From assembly GCA_934476455.1 (NCBI GenBank), contig CAKSNY010000034.1, forward strand, positions 1-24,722: a stretch of DNA of 24,722 nucleotides, written 5' to 3'. The notes below the pieces were generated by a model, which was given only the letters and a program-made list of their open reading frames with translations, searched no databases and was not told the origin of the DNA. This stretch comes from an uncultured Clostridia bacterium (GTDB taxonomy: Bacteria; Bacillota; Clostridia; UMGS1883). The stretch's first letter is position 1. Each line of letters begins with the position of its first letter. This document shows positions 1-7,337 of the stretch, piece by piece. The translations under genes were made by a program, and so were the position numbers.

Positions 1-1840
1 CGTCCGCTCCGCGATACCAACGCAGAATTGAAAAGCTGAGCTTGATAAATCTGTATTGAAGTTTCAGCATAACAGCTGTTTTCATAATATCTGAAATATC
101 ACGTCGGATAAAGGGTTTATAAAGCACTTCATCAGGTATCACCGCGATACAATTGACAATTTGCTTCATATACTTTTCAAAACCAGTTTCATAATCCTCG
201 AATCCGCCCCAAAATTGCTCGCAATCTGTTCGGTACGCATCTTTAAAATCAAACATCCGCAGAAATACCGCATTTGTTTTCAGTATATCAATAAATGACG
301 GCATCCTTTCTTTCATCGGCAATTTTAAAAGAGGAAGGAACGCATCCCAAACGGAACGCATAAATACCGCGTCCTCACCATACCTTTTTTTGCACATATC
401 AGCTGCAATTTCACTTATAGTGCGTTTTCTCGGGTTCCATGCATTTTCCTTAAAATACTCAAGCATAAGAATATCGCTGTGAGAGGTTTCCGGCCAAAAC
501 GCCATACCTTTACAACAAGGATCTTGATTTGCAATCTCCAGTTTCTTTGTAATATACTCATAATCGCCGTGAATATGGTTTTGCGGCTCATACGCATGGA
601 AAATACCGAAAATCCACGGAAGTTTACCGACAATATCCCACTTTTCAAAATTGTTTTCCTCTTCCTTCAAATCAACCGTATAATCAAAAACTATATGCTT
701 TTCAGGATTAAACAGCTTTGTTAATTCCCTGACTTCTTCGGGCTTTAACGCAAAGAAAAAGTCCCAAGCGGCAACTAAAAGCGGCGCGTTCGGATAGGTG
801 TTTGAAACGTAATCCGTAATTTTGCCGTACACATATTTTTTAAGGTCGATATTTTTTTGCCTGTCCTCACTGTATGTGCGTTCCGCAAGACCGATTGTAT
901 GAAAAATTTCCGGCTTTCCGTACTCTTTTATATGCGTATCTGTAAGACGACAGTAGTTTTCAAAATTTTTTTCGTCCGTAATGTCCCACACAAGCCCCGT
1001 CTGCTCCGATTGCGACTTGCTCGTCTGTGATAAAAATCCGGGGTTTACGGTATCCAAAAAGTCTTTCGGTGTTCTTGAATACCAATGCGTCATTGTACCG
1101 CAATCCTCAGGCTGCATCAAATCGCAGGAGAATGCATAATCCATAACGCGCTTTTGAAGCTGCCCCCTGTATTCAAGCGGCCAGAAGGTTGTTCTGTTAT
1201 TGTAGCCTGTTGTAGCCTCCGGCAAAATTTCTTCATTCGATGGGTACGAAACAATGTCCGGAAACGCCTTTTGAAACAGATCGTCAATTCCTATTCTCAG
1301 CATGAGCATATTAAGCCTGCTCTTGCAAATCCAGTCAATTTCGTTTTTCCATTCGTCAAAGTCCCAATGCTCTGCCTGAAACCGACCGAGACCTCTGTGC
1401 GCAAAGTAACGAATTGCACGATATGTAAAACGCGGGCTTTCTTTTATATCAAGTCCTTTAATATTGATACTTTTTTTCTGTGCAATAACATCCCCGTCCC
1501 AAAAATAGTGACAATCCCCGCGTCTTTCAAAAAAATCGTACACTGCGTACAATGTTGAACGGCCTCTCCCGCCTGCCAAAAACAAGATTGTCCTGTTTTT
1601 GTCTTCTTTTGAAAGAATACAATATTCGTCACTGTCAAATTTTACACCAAGCCCGCCGCGCACATATTCATATATAAAAGGCTGCACCGCTTCAGAGCCT
1701 ATTACAACCATGTCTTCATTTTCCGGTATCTCATTTGTTATTTCAAGCGAAATTCCTGTTACTTTTTTATAATATTCCTTAAAAACCTCTGCCGCCTTCA
1801 TATATGCGCTTTCCTTTGTTTTAGGCGCTAATACTATCAT
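1..1840 (-). CDS. GH89-like alpha-N-acetylglucosaminidase (3' end beyond window)
   Basis: An open frame of 613 codons runs from ATG at 1840 to the window edge without a stop. AGGGGG sits just upstream of the ATG. The layout matches the alpha-N-acetylglucosaminidase (NAGLU, GH89) family: a small alpha/beta N-domain (about residues 1-125, ending in the GGRGRSTLYAVYDFFER helix), then a TIM barrel opening with RYFAHRG..WDFDEWKNEIDW. The segments PWIFGIFHAYEPQNHIHG and MAFWPETSHSD correspond to the human NAGLU stretches around its HNFGGNHG and GMAPEG motifs. E320 (in GLAERTYSED) and E451 (in WPETSH) are candidate acid/base and nucleophile by position. There is no signal peptide, so it is predicted cytoplasmic, removing alpha-linked GlcNAc from imported glycans. 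It is the last visible gene of block A. It is clearly divergent from characterised GH89 enzymes, so the family is fairly sure and the exact substrate is not. Confidence 0.7.
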   Translation of the reverse strand, partial: MIVLAPKTKESAYMKAAEVFKEYYKKVTGISLEITNEIPENEDMVVIGSEAVQPFIYEYVRGGLGVKFDSDEYCILSKEDKNRTILFLAGGRGRSTLYAVYDFFERRGDCHYFWDGDVIAQKKSINIKGLDIKESPRFTYRAIRYFAHRGLGRFQAEHWDFDEWKNEIDWICKSRLNMLMLRIGIDDLFQKAFPDIVSYPSNEEILPEATTGYNNRTTFWPLEYRGQLQKRVMDYAFSCDLMQPEDCGTMTHWYSRTPKDFLDTVNPGFLSQTSKSQSEQTGLVWDITDEKNFENYCRLTDTHIKEYGKPEIFHTIGLAERTYSEDRQKNIDLKKYVYGKITDYVSNTYPNAPLLVAAWDFFFALKPEEVRELTKLFNPEKHIVFDYTVDLKEEENNFEKWDIVGKLPWIFGIFHAYEPQNHIHGDYEYITKKLEIANQDPCCKGMAFWPETSHSDILMLEYFKENAWNPRKRTISEIAADMCKKRYGEDAVFMRSVWDAFLPLLKLPMKERMPSFIDILKTNAVFLRMFDFKDAYRTDCEQFWGGFEDYETGFEKYMKQIVNCIAVIPDEVLYKPFIRRDISDIMKTAVMLKLQYRFIKLSFSILRWYRGAD

Positions 1841-1884
1841 ATTATACCCCCTGTTTTCTATTTTTACAAGCTTAGTATTTATAT

Positions 1885-1950
1885 TTACAATACCACAGTT
1901 TTTCCTGTTAAAATACTTTCATACACCGCATTCATAGCTTCTATCGTCTT
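1885..1950 (-). pseudogene. 3' remnant of a Gfo/Idh/MocA oxidoreductase
   Basis: Twenty-one codons plus a TAA stop read KTIEAMNAVYESILTGK followed by TVVL. This is almost the same as the C-terminus of the intact oxidoreductase ending at 3894 (KTIEAMNAVYESISTGK, then VVKL). Bases 1911-1950 are identical to 3920-3959 (40 of 40), while the final codons differ. No start codon or upstream part of the gene is present: at 1951 the sequence switches to a PIG-L-like gene start. This is the tail of a second oxidoreductase whose body has been lost, or a short copied piece of the intact gene. Confidence 0.85.
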
Positions 1951-2042
1951 ACAGTGTGACCAAGCTTTACATATTTGTGCGCTATACCTCCACAACGAAA
2001 TTCGTTATCGTCCTGATAAGCGCCTATAAATAAAATTTTCAC
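1941..2042 (-). pseudogene. 5' remnant of a PIG-L (LmbE-like) deacetylase
   Basis: A GTG start at 2042 follows GGGAGG (2051-2056) at normal spacing and opens a 33-codon frame that ends at TAG 1941-1943. The peptide begins VKILFIGAYQDDNEFRCGG and continues IAHKYVKLGHTV. That is the characteristic N-terminus of PIG-L/LmbE N-acetylglucosaminyl deacetylases (hydrophobic strand, AHPDD-type zinc motif, GG, KYVKLGH). The usual AHPDD reads AYQDD here, so the zinc histidine is already lost. The frame stops where the oxidoreductase remnant begins. The ribosome binding site is intact, so a 33-residue peptide could still be made, but no enzyme can result. Confidence 0.8.
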
Positions 2043-2104
2043 ATCAAATTCCTCCCAATTAAAATCACATTACTTTTATAAACTGCGCGTGATCTATATG
2101 CAAT

Positions 2105-2821
2105 TTATAATGCAATGCCAATCTCGCGCATAATTAATCTAAACATAACGTTATAACCCATATCATTTGGATGAAGTCCATCCGAAAGCAACGATTCTAA
2201 TTCTACATTTTTTATTTCACAATATTCATTAAACTTTGTATATAGGTTTATAAGAGGAAATCCACATTGAAAAGCTGCTTTTTGATAAAGCATATTAACA
2301 TCATTCATGTGGAAAATTCTCCAAAAATCCTCGCCGTCTTTTTCATTTTGAACTGAAGCAGGAATATTTGCCATGAACACCACATCTTTATTTATGCTTT
2401 TAAACCTGCTGTTTAATTTAATAATATTATCATAAAAAATTGACATATGCTCTTCTTTTGAATGCTTGGGTCCATCCTTAAAATATTGATGCCGGTTGTT
2501 TGTGCCGATAGTACACAAAACAATATCATCTTCGCTGTCAACAAGTTTATCAAAATGATTGATGACAAATTCAATATTTGTACCTGTGCAGCCATTGTTG
2601 ATTACTTCGCAATTAAAGTGTGTTTCCATATAATCCTTAAATTGTTTTGCCCAACAATAACCATATGGATTACGCGCAAAATTTCCGACAATTCTGGCTC
2701 CGTTTTGTTCAAAACCTGTACCGCCCACTCCGTGAGTAATAGAATCACCAAGAAGTTTTATACGGATTTTCTTATCGGACAAAATCACTTTGGTAAAAAT
2801 CATGGATGATTGGGGATTCAT
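2105..2821 (-). CDS. SGNH/GDSL-family hydrolase, probable carbohydrate esterase
   Basis: A 238-residue protein with all SGNH blocks visible: GDSIT (catalytic Ser27), NNGCTG (oxyanion Gly78), GTNN (Asn108) and DGLHPND (Asp214/His217). Family members of this size are often acetyl esterases acting on carbohydrates or lipases/thioesterases. In this neighbourhood removal of O-acetyl groups from glycans is the likeliest role (inference). The ATG at 2821 is supported by AGGTGAG about 8 bases upstream; a second ATG at 2803 has no such site. No signal peptide is seen, so it is predicted cytoplasmic. It is separated from the peptidase gene above by 105 bp with a possible promoter, and is followed by the deletion scar and the GH89 gene. 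Confidence 0.85.
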   Translation of the reverse strand: MNPQSSMIFTKVILSDKKIRIKLLGDSITHGVGGTGFEQNGARIVGNFARNPYGYCWAKQFKDYMETHFNCEVINNGCTGTNIEFVINHFDKLVDSEDDIVLCTIGTNNRHQYFKDGPKHSKEEHMSIFYDNIIKLNSRFKSINKDVVFMANIPASVQNEKDGEDFWRIFHMNDVNMLYQKAAFQCGFPLINLYTKFNEYCEIKNVELESLLSDGLHPNDMGYNVMFRLIMREIGIAL

Positions 2822-2864
2822 AAGCTCTCACCTTGACACTGTAAAATCATGTTATTTTCAATTG

Positions 2865-2893
2865 ATTATAGCACTTGCACTTCTATTCTATAA
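2865..2893 (-). promoter_or_regulatory. Possible promoter for the esterase/GH89 genes
   Basis: On the minus strand, TATAAT (2865-2870) is preceded by TGC, giving an extended -10, with a poor -35 (TTATAG, 2888-2893) at 17 bp. A 7-bp inverted repeat (TATAGCA 2867-2873, TGCTATA 2894-2900) brackets the promoter. It lies in the 105-bp gap between the peptidase and esterase genes, the largest gap in block A apart from the scar. Confidence 0.4.
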
Positions 2894-2926
2894 TGCTATA
2901 TTCAAGCTTTTTAATATGACATACAA

Positions 2927-3865
2927 CTATTTTGCCGGTTGTGTATCTTTTTTATATTCCAGCGAAAAAGCCTCATCTTCTGACACCTGTAAAAGGTGAT
3001 TCCCTATGAGTTCAACCGCCAGTGTTATGGTAAGTGAAGTACCAAGCTTGTCATCGTATATATAGTCATTATGTTCCGGTGTAATTCCCAAAATACCGAA
3101 TTTCTCATAAATTCCCCCATTATATGTATTTACGAGATTGGGAACAGGATAATTTTTTTCTTTACCCATAAAAGCTTTGGGATAATTTGTTGGATGTTTT
3201 TCATAAAGTGCGTTATTGATAGCCTTAAGCTTTTCTGCTAGCTCATCCGGCATACCGTTTGCATAGGGCAGCAGATACGCTCCTAAAACCACATCCGTTG
3301 TAGAATGACAATCCATGGCAAAGCAAATGTCTTTTGCGTACTTTGAAATGTAGTTTATTATATTGGTAGTTTCCATAGCTTTCCGGTCCGCAAAATCACG
3401 GTTTGCATTTACACCTGCGGCATTATGAGGGAAACGCCAGCGTTCGGAATCCATAATTTCTTCATATTTGCCACGCTTACTGATTCCCCAAACAGAAACC
3501 ACAGGAACTACCAACAGACGAATATTATCCCTGATGTATTCAAGCCTTTTATCCTCTCGGTTTGCAATAATTGTAAGAAGTCTTGCAAGACCGAAATATG
3601 GGTCGGTTTCAATTACATGAACACCGGACTGCAGATAAACTGTTTTTTTATAGTTTTTTGGCGTAAATTCATATGCCCACATCTCGTATTCGCCGCTTGT
3701 ATCAAAACCTATGGACTGCCTTTTAATATAATCAGGATATTTTTTGCGAAGGGGTTCGTAAATAGACTCTATGAACGTGGGATAATCCCATTCAATATTA
3801 CCAAAGCTTGCCTCACCTCCAAGAATATCCGGCTGAGATTTTGGCTCCCAAAGTTGAAAATTCAT
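2927..3865 (-). CDS. M14-type zinc carboxypeptidase-like protein
   Basis: A 312-residue protein with the ligand set of the M14 carboxypeptidase superfamily. SGVHVIE gives the HxxE pair (His83, Glu86). GVNANRDF contains the usual substrate-binding Asn-Arg (Asn155, Arg156). MDCHST supplies the third zinc ligand (His187), and ITPEH (Glu264) is placed where the catalytic glutamate is expected. This fits the M14/succinylglutamate desuccinylase-like group rather than classical digestive carboxypeptidases. There is no signal peptide. The start is supported by GGAGGA just upstream. Its place between an oxidoreductase (28 bp away) and an esterase suggests removal of an amide-linked amino acid or peptide from a glycan or glycopeptide (inference). 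The substrate is unknown. Confidence 0.75.
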   Translation of the reverse strand: MNFQLWEPKSQPDILGGEASFGNIEWDYPTFIESIYEPLRKKYPDYIKRQSIGFDTSGEYEMWAYEFTPKNYKKTVYLQSGVHVIETDPYFGLARLLTIIANREDKRLEYIRDNIRLLVVPVVSVWGISKRGKYEEIMDSERWRFPHNAAGVNANRDFADRKAMETTNIINYISKYAKDICFAMDCHSTTDVVLGAYLLPYANGMPDELAEKLKAINNALYEKHPTNYPKAFMGKEKNYPVPNLVNTYNGGIYEKFGILGITPEHNDYIYDDKLGTSLTITLAVELIGNHLLQVSEDEAFSLEYKKDTQPAK

Positions 3866-3893
3866 AATTTTATCCTCCGATACAAATTAGCTT

Positions 3894-4970
3894 TTAAAGC
3901 TTAACAACTTTCCCGGTTGAAATACTTTCATACACCGCATTCATAGCTTCTATCGTCTTTTTGTGCCATTTAAGGTTTATAAGCGGCGTTTTGTGATTTC
4001 TGATATTATCGTAAAATTCATCTACCAAACCAATCCACTCGTCAAAATAGGTATACTGAACGGTATATCTGTCGTTCGGAAGTCCGTTATGGTAAACATT
4101 CGGTCCGAAACAATCTGTCATTATTGTTCCATTTTCACCGTTTAGCGTTATATTTACCTCCATTCTTTTGGGAAATACCTCCCATCCCGGAGCCGGAACC
4201 TTAATTCTTTCCTCCATTTTTGACCACGACGGGTCAAGTGAAAAAATTGTTCCGTCCTTCATTTTGCCTATAACAGACAGCATGTCCTCTTCTTCAATAT
4301 CGGGGCGGATATTCGGCGCAACCTCGGCAAAAATGCTCTCAAAATCGCTTCCTGTCATATGGCGTATCATATCAAAAATATGCGGATGATCGCAAAGCGC
4401 ACCGCCGCGGAAACGGCTGTCTCCGGCTTTAATAGGCACACGCTTTCCGTAGCTTTTTTCCGGAATACCCTGCCAGGGGAAAGCCCATACGGGAGAGAGA
4501 GTTATGTTCGTTGCGTTAAATGACTTAATTTTACCTATTGCGCTGTTTTTTACAAGCTCCTTTAAACGTACTATTACGGGATTGTAATGCATTTCAAGCT
4601 CAATCTGACAGATAACATCCTTCTCTTCAACAAGCTTTATCATCTCGTCATACTCGTTCATATCAAACGTCGGTATTTTCATTGAAAGAATATGTATTCC
4701 GCGTTCTGCACAAAGCTTCATCTGGCGCAGATGTTCACTGTTTTCGCTTGCAAGCACAACTGCCTCTATTTCCGGGTGTGCGTCAAGCATTTCAAGCTCG
4801 CTGTCGTAACAGGGGATACCGTCAACGCTGTCTAAAAAAACTTTTTTTACCTCATCGTTTGCGGTAGATACGGCAACCCAATCAAGCTTAGGATTTTCCT
4901 TTAATGTCTGATAATATTTTCTTGTATGACCATGCGTCATACTCATCATTGCAATCTTTAACGGTTTCAT
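3894..4970 (-). CDS. Gfo/Idh/MocA-family oxidoreductase
   Basis: A 358-residue protein with an N-terminal Rossmann fold (beta strand LKIAMMSM, residues 4-11) and VVLASENSEHLRQM typical of this family. Lys98 in SMKIP occupies the place of the conserved EKP lysine. The C-terminal sheet domain includes GGALCDHPHIFDMIRHM with the usual DxxxH arrangement. The N-terminus has THGHTRKY instead of a standard GxGxxG. Such enzymes oxidise, reduce or epimerise sugars with NAD(P). Here it would act on a sugar released by the hydrolases (inference). The gene starts one base after the stop of the 230-residue gene, so the two are likely translationally coupled. The last 40 bases of identity to 1911-1950 indicate that a related copy once lay further downstream. 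Confidence 0.85.
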   Translation of the reverse strand: MKPLKIAMMSMTHGHTRKYYQTLKENPKLDWVAVSTANDEVKKVFLDSVDGIPCYDSELEMLDAHPEIEAVVLASENSEHLRQMKLCAERGIHILSMKIPTFDMNEYDEMIKLVEEKDVICQIELEMHYNPVIVRLKELVKNSAIGKIKSFNATNITLSPVWAFPWQGIPEKSYGKRVPIKAGDSRFRGGALCDHPHIFDMIRHMTGSDFESIFAEVAPNIRPDIEEEDMLSVIGKMKDGTIFSLDPSWSKMEERIKVPAPGWEVFPKRMEVNITLNGENGTIMTDCFGPNVYHNGLPNDRYTVQYTYFDEWIGLVDEFYDNIRNHKTPLINLKWHKKTIEAMNAVYESISTGKVVKL

Positions 4971-4971
4971 A

Positions 4972-5664
4972 TTAAAGTGTCATCCTTTCTTTTGTTACTG
5001 TTGATTTTTTCGCAAGCTCAACAAGCTTTCTCAAATTTTCCGCATTTTCCGCTGCCGCGGAAAAATCCTCCGCCTGTGCCGCTGAAAATGCCGCGCGCAC
5101 TAATGCCGTATCTTTAACGGATAACCCGAAAATTTCAAAATCTACATCGGTGTATTTTTTGTTTTCGTTTGAAAAAACGTAAATCGAGTCCTGCCGCAGC
5201 TGCGCGTCAACCACAATATCGCAGGCTATTCCTCTTTGGGATATTATTTCGTGCTTATCTTTTGGCATTTCTCCCGGCGGAAGAGTTGCGGATATTTCTA
5301 TCGTGCAAACAATTTTATCCTCCGTAACAGCAATTACATTTATAACATTATCGTTTTGCACTGCCGTTATTGTCTTAATTTTCCGCTTTAAAACATATTG
5401 GCAAATATCAAGCTCGCGATACAATTCATTAAAAATATTGCTTCCGTTTTCAACGATTCTTGCCGTACGCATTACGCTTACTCCGAAAAGCGTTCCGTCA
5501 CATACAAGCTTTTGCAGCTCAATAAACCTTCTCTCAAACCTGTGCGGAAAAACCGGAAATTCTTCACCGTTTATTAAAATCGTATTGTCATCTTTTAATT
5601 CTACATTTTTTTCCATTGCATATTTTTCAGCCAAAAAATCAAGTTTTTTTTGTAATTCTTTCAT
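4972..5664 (-). CDS. Unrecognised 230-residue protein
   Basis: I do not recognise a family. The protein is soluble, starts with a charged helix (KELQKKLDFLAEKYAMEKN), has a mixed alpha/beta middle with several hydrophobic strands (TITAVQNDNVINVIAV, KIVCTIEISATLPPGEM), and ends in an alanine-rich helical tail (LVRAAFSAAQAEDFSAAAENAENL). No signal peptide, membrane segment or catalytic motif stands out. TAGGAGAA precedes the ATG at good spacing. It lies 12 bp after a SIS-domain gene and one base before an oxidoreductase gene, so it is firmly within the operon. An accessory or partner role with the oxidoreductase is conceivable, for example supplying a strand-rich domain, but this is only a guess from position. 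Confidence 0.7.
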   Translation of the reverse strand: MKELQKKLDFLAEKYAMEKNVELKDDNTILINGEEFPVFPHRFERRFIELQKLVCDGTLFGVSVMRTARIVENGSNIFNELYRELDICQYVLKRKIKTITAVQNDNVINVIAVTEDKIVCTIEISATLPPGEMPKDKHEIISQRGIACDIVVDAQLRQDSIYVFSNENKKYTDVDFEIFGLSVKDTALVRAAFSAAQAEDFSAAAENAENLRKLVELAKKSTVTKERMTL

Positions 5665-5676
5665 TTTTTTATTCTC

Positions 5677-6426
5677 CTACAGCATTTTTATTCTCGGTTT
5701 GTATTTTTCCAAATATGCGGCGTTCTTTTCATCGCCGCCCGGCGTATTTGCACTCGACCACACGGGCGGTGTTATGCCAATGTCTATACATTGCTTTACA
5801 GTTTCAATTTCCAACAGGTGCGCAATATAAAAATCTATTATATTTGAAACAGGTGCTATGGGTGTTTCCAGCCCCGGAACCGTCACAACCGCATCCCCCA
5901 CGGGGTTAAAATCATCAATGCAAACATCGGCATAGTCAAAGAGATTGGTCTTGCTTGGGTGACGTATAAAGTGTTCTCGGGGCATCTCGTTTTGCCATGC
6001 AGAGCTTGACACCGCTATTATTTTAACGCCTCTTTTCTTTGCCTCTATTGCTGCGTCAATGGTAGCGGGGTTTATTCCTATGTTATGAAATATTATCAAA
6101 ACATCATCCTTCTTTAAATCATAATATTTCATAATTGAGCTGCCGTAATTTACCGTTCTTTCAAGCTCGAGATACTTAAGCGCCTGATTAAATACCGAAA
6201 GTCCCGTTTCCATAATAGGGTTTATGCAGGAAAGCCCGCCTGCCCGGAAAAACATTTCCCCCATACAAAGCGTTGTATGCCCTCCTCCGCCGTACACGCT
6301 TATCAGGCGGTCATTTGCTATTGCGCCGCACATAAGCGCGGCAGACTTTTGAATGTTTTCGCTCTGTGTTTCGTTTACCTGCTTAAAATTTTTCATCAAA
6401 CTGTCAAAGTAACCGAAATCATTCAT
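5677..6426 (-). CDS. SIS-domain protein (UPF0309-like), divergent copy
   Basis: A 249-residue protein with a SIS (sugar isomerase) fold: VYGGGGHTTLCMGEMFFRAGGL (residues 44-65) and DVLIIFHNIGINPATIDAAIEAKKRG, where the phosphosugar-binding Ser/Thr loop is expected. It is paralogous to the SIS protein at 7338-8060: both have RAGGL, GDAV and a C-terminus near R-K-L. The copies differ in the key loops (GGGGHTT against GCGHSH; NIGIN against STSGKN), so this one has fewer of the hydroxyl residues that normally bind phosphate. Its start overlaps the end of the kinase gene by 8 bases, which implies translational coupling. It probably binds or isomerises a (phospho)amino sugar; the exact activity is not evident. 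Confidence 0.8.
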   Translation of the reverse strand: MNDFGYFDSLMKNFKQVNETQSENIQKSAALMCGAIANDRLISVYGGGGHTTLCMGEMFFRAGGLSCINPIMETGLSVFNQALKYLELERTVNYGSSIMKYYDLKKDDVLIIFHNIGINPATIDAAIEAKKRGVKIIAVSSSAWQNEMPREHFIRHPSKTNLFDYADVCIDDFNPVGDAVVTVPGLETPIAPVSNIIDFYIAHLLEIETVKQCIDIGITPPVWSSANTPGGDEKNAAYLEKYKPRIKML

Positions 6427-7264
6427 TGTTAATCATCCTCTCTGTTTCATTGCGATACGGAATCGCATTTAATACATATTTTCTTCCCACACTTATTCCC
6501 GACGCTGCAACCGCAAATCTGCACGCTTTGTCAATCGTCATATTTTCGGCAATGCAAACTGCCAAAACACCGTTAAATACATCTCCCGCGCCCGTAGTAT
6601 CTACGGCTTTAACTTTTACGGGTGGAATATTTATCTCATCGTTTATGCTGCAGCCGTCCTTGCCGAGCGTTGTTACACAGTTTTTAAACCGTTTTATATC
6701 TATTGCCTGTTTCTCCTGTTCGTTCGGCGTTACCATATATACGGATTTTGCAATACCGTCCGGTATGGTACGAACGGGCGCAGGGTTTAATATAATTTTT
6801 ACATTGTGCTTATCGGCTAACTTTACCGCAGCATCGTTAACTTCGGGCAAAACCTCCTGCTGAAGCAACAAAATATCACTGTTTGCAATTTCACTTTCAA
6901 ATGTCAAAACATCCTCTTTGTCAAGCTCAGCGCCCTTATACTCTGTAACTCTGTTTTCGCCGTTTTTGTCTGTCAGTATAAAAGCGAACGGCGTTTTCTT
7001 GCCCTTTTTCACCTTGAAAAAGGCATTTAAACCGTTTGCATTTGCAGCGGCTTTGCATTTTTCGCCGTTTTCATCATCTCCGATTGCAGCAAGAAACGAA
7101 ACCTCCACTTTCATTCTTCTTGCCGCTATTGCCTGATTTATTCCTTTTCCGCCGATTTCTTCAAATACGGAATCGGCAACAAGCGTTTCACCGTTTTCGT
7201 GAAAATGATCGGCATACATAAAAACTGAATTGCCGCATATGCCTATAACCGAAATTTTTGTCAC
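6419..7264 (-). CDS. Ribokinase/PfkB-family sugar kinase
   Basis: A 281-residue protein when started at GTG 7264, which lies 7 bases from a strong GGGGAGGG site (7272-7279). A TTG at 7285 is in frame but lies upstream of that site. PfkB signatures are clear: GGKGINQA (38-45), NPAP (160-163), TPNE (179-182) and DTTGAGDVFNG (222-232) with catalytic base Asp228. The family phosphorylates sugars such as ribose, fructose, 2-keto-3-deoxygluconate or nucleosides using ATP. Between two SIS-domain genes it most likely phosphorylates a sugar that the SIS proteins then handle (inference). It overlaps the next gene by 8 bases. Confidence 0.88.
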   Translation of the reverse strand: MTKISVIGICGNSVFMYADHFHENGETLVADSVFEEIGGKGINQAIAARRMKVEVSFLAAIGDDENGEKCKAAANANGLNAFFKVKKGKKTPFAFILTDKNGENRVTEYKGAELDKEDVLTFESEIANSDILLLQQEVLPEVNDAAVKLADKHNVKIILNPAPVRTIPDGIAKSVYMVTPNEQEKQAIDIKRFKNCVTTLGKDGCSINDEINIPPVKVKAVDTTGAGDVFNGVLAVCIAENMTIDKACRFAVAASGISVGRKYVLNAIPYRNETERMINNE

Positions 7265-7271
7265 CGCATTT

Positions 7272-7279
7272 CCCTCCCC
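7272..7279 (-). promoter_or_regulatory. Ribosome binding site fixing a GTG start
   Basis: GGGGAGGG on the minus strand, 7 bases before GTG at 7264. It makes the GTG rather than the upstream TTG at 7285 the likely start of the kinase. Confidence 0.75.
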
Positions 7280-7337
7280 GAACAATTTAAAAAATATATC
7301 TTCATTTAATTCTTCTTATTTATCGTCAGGCGTTTCT

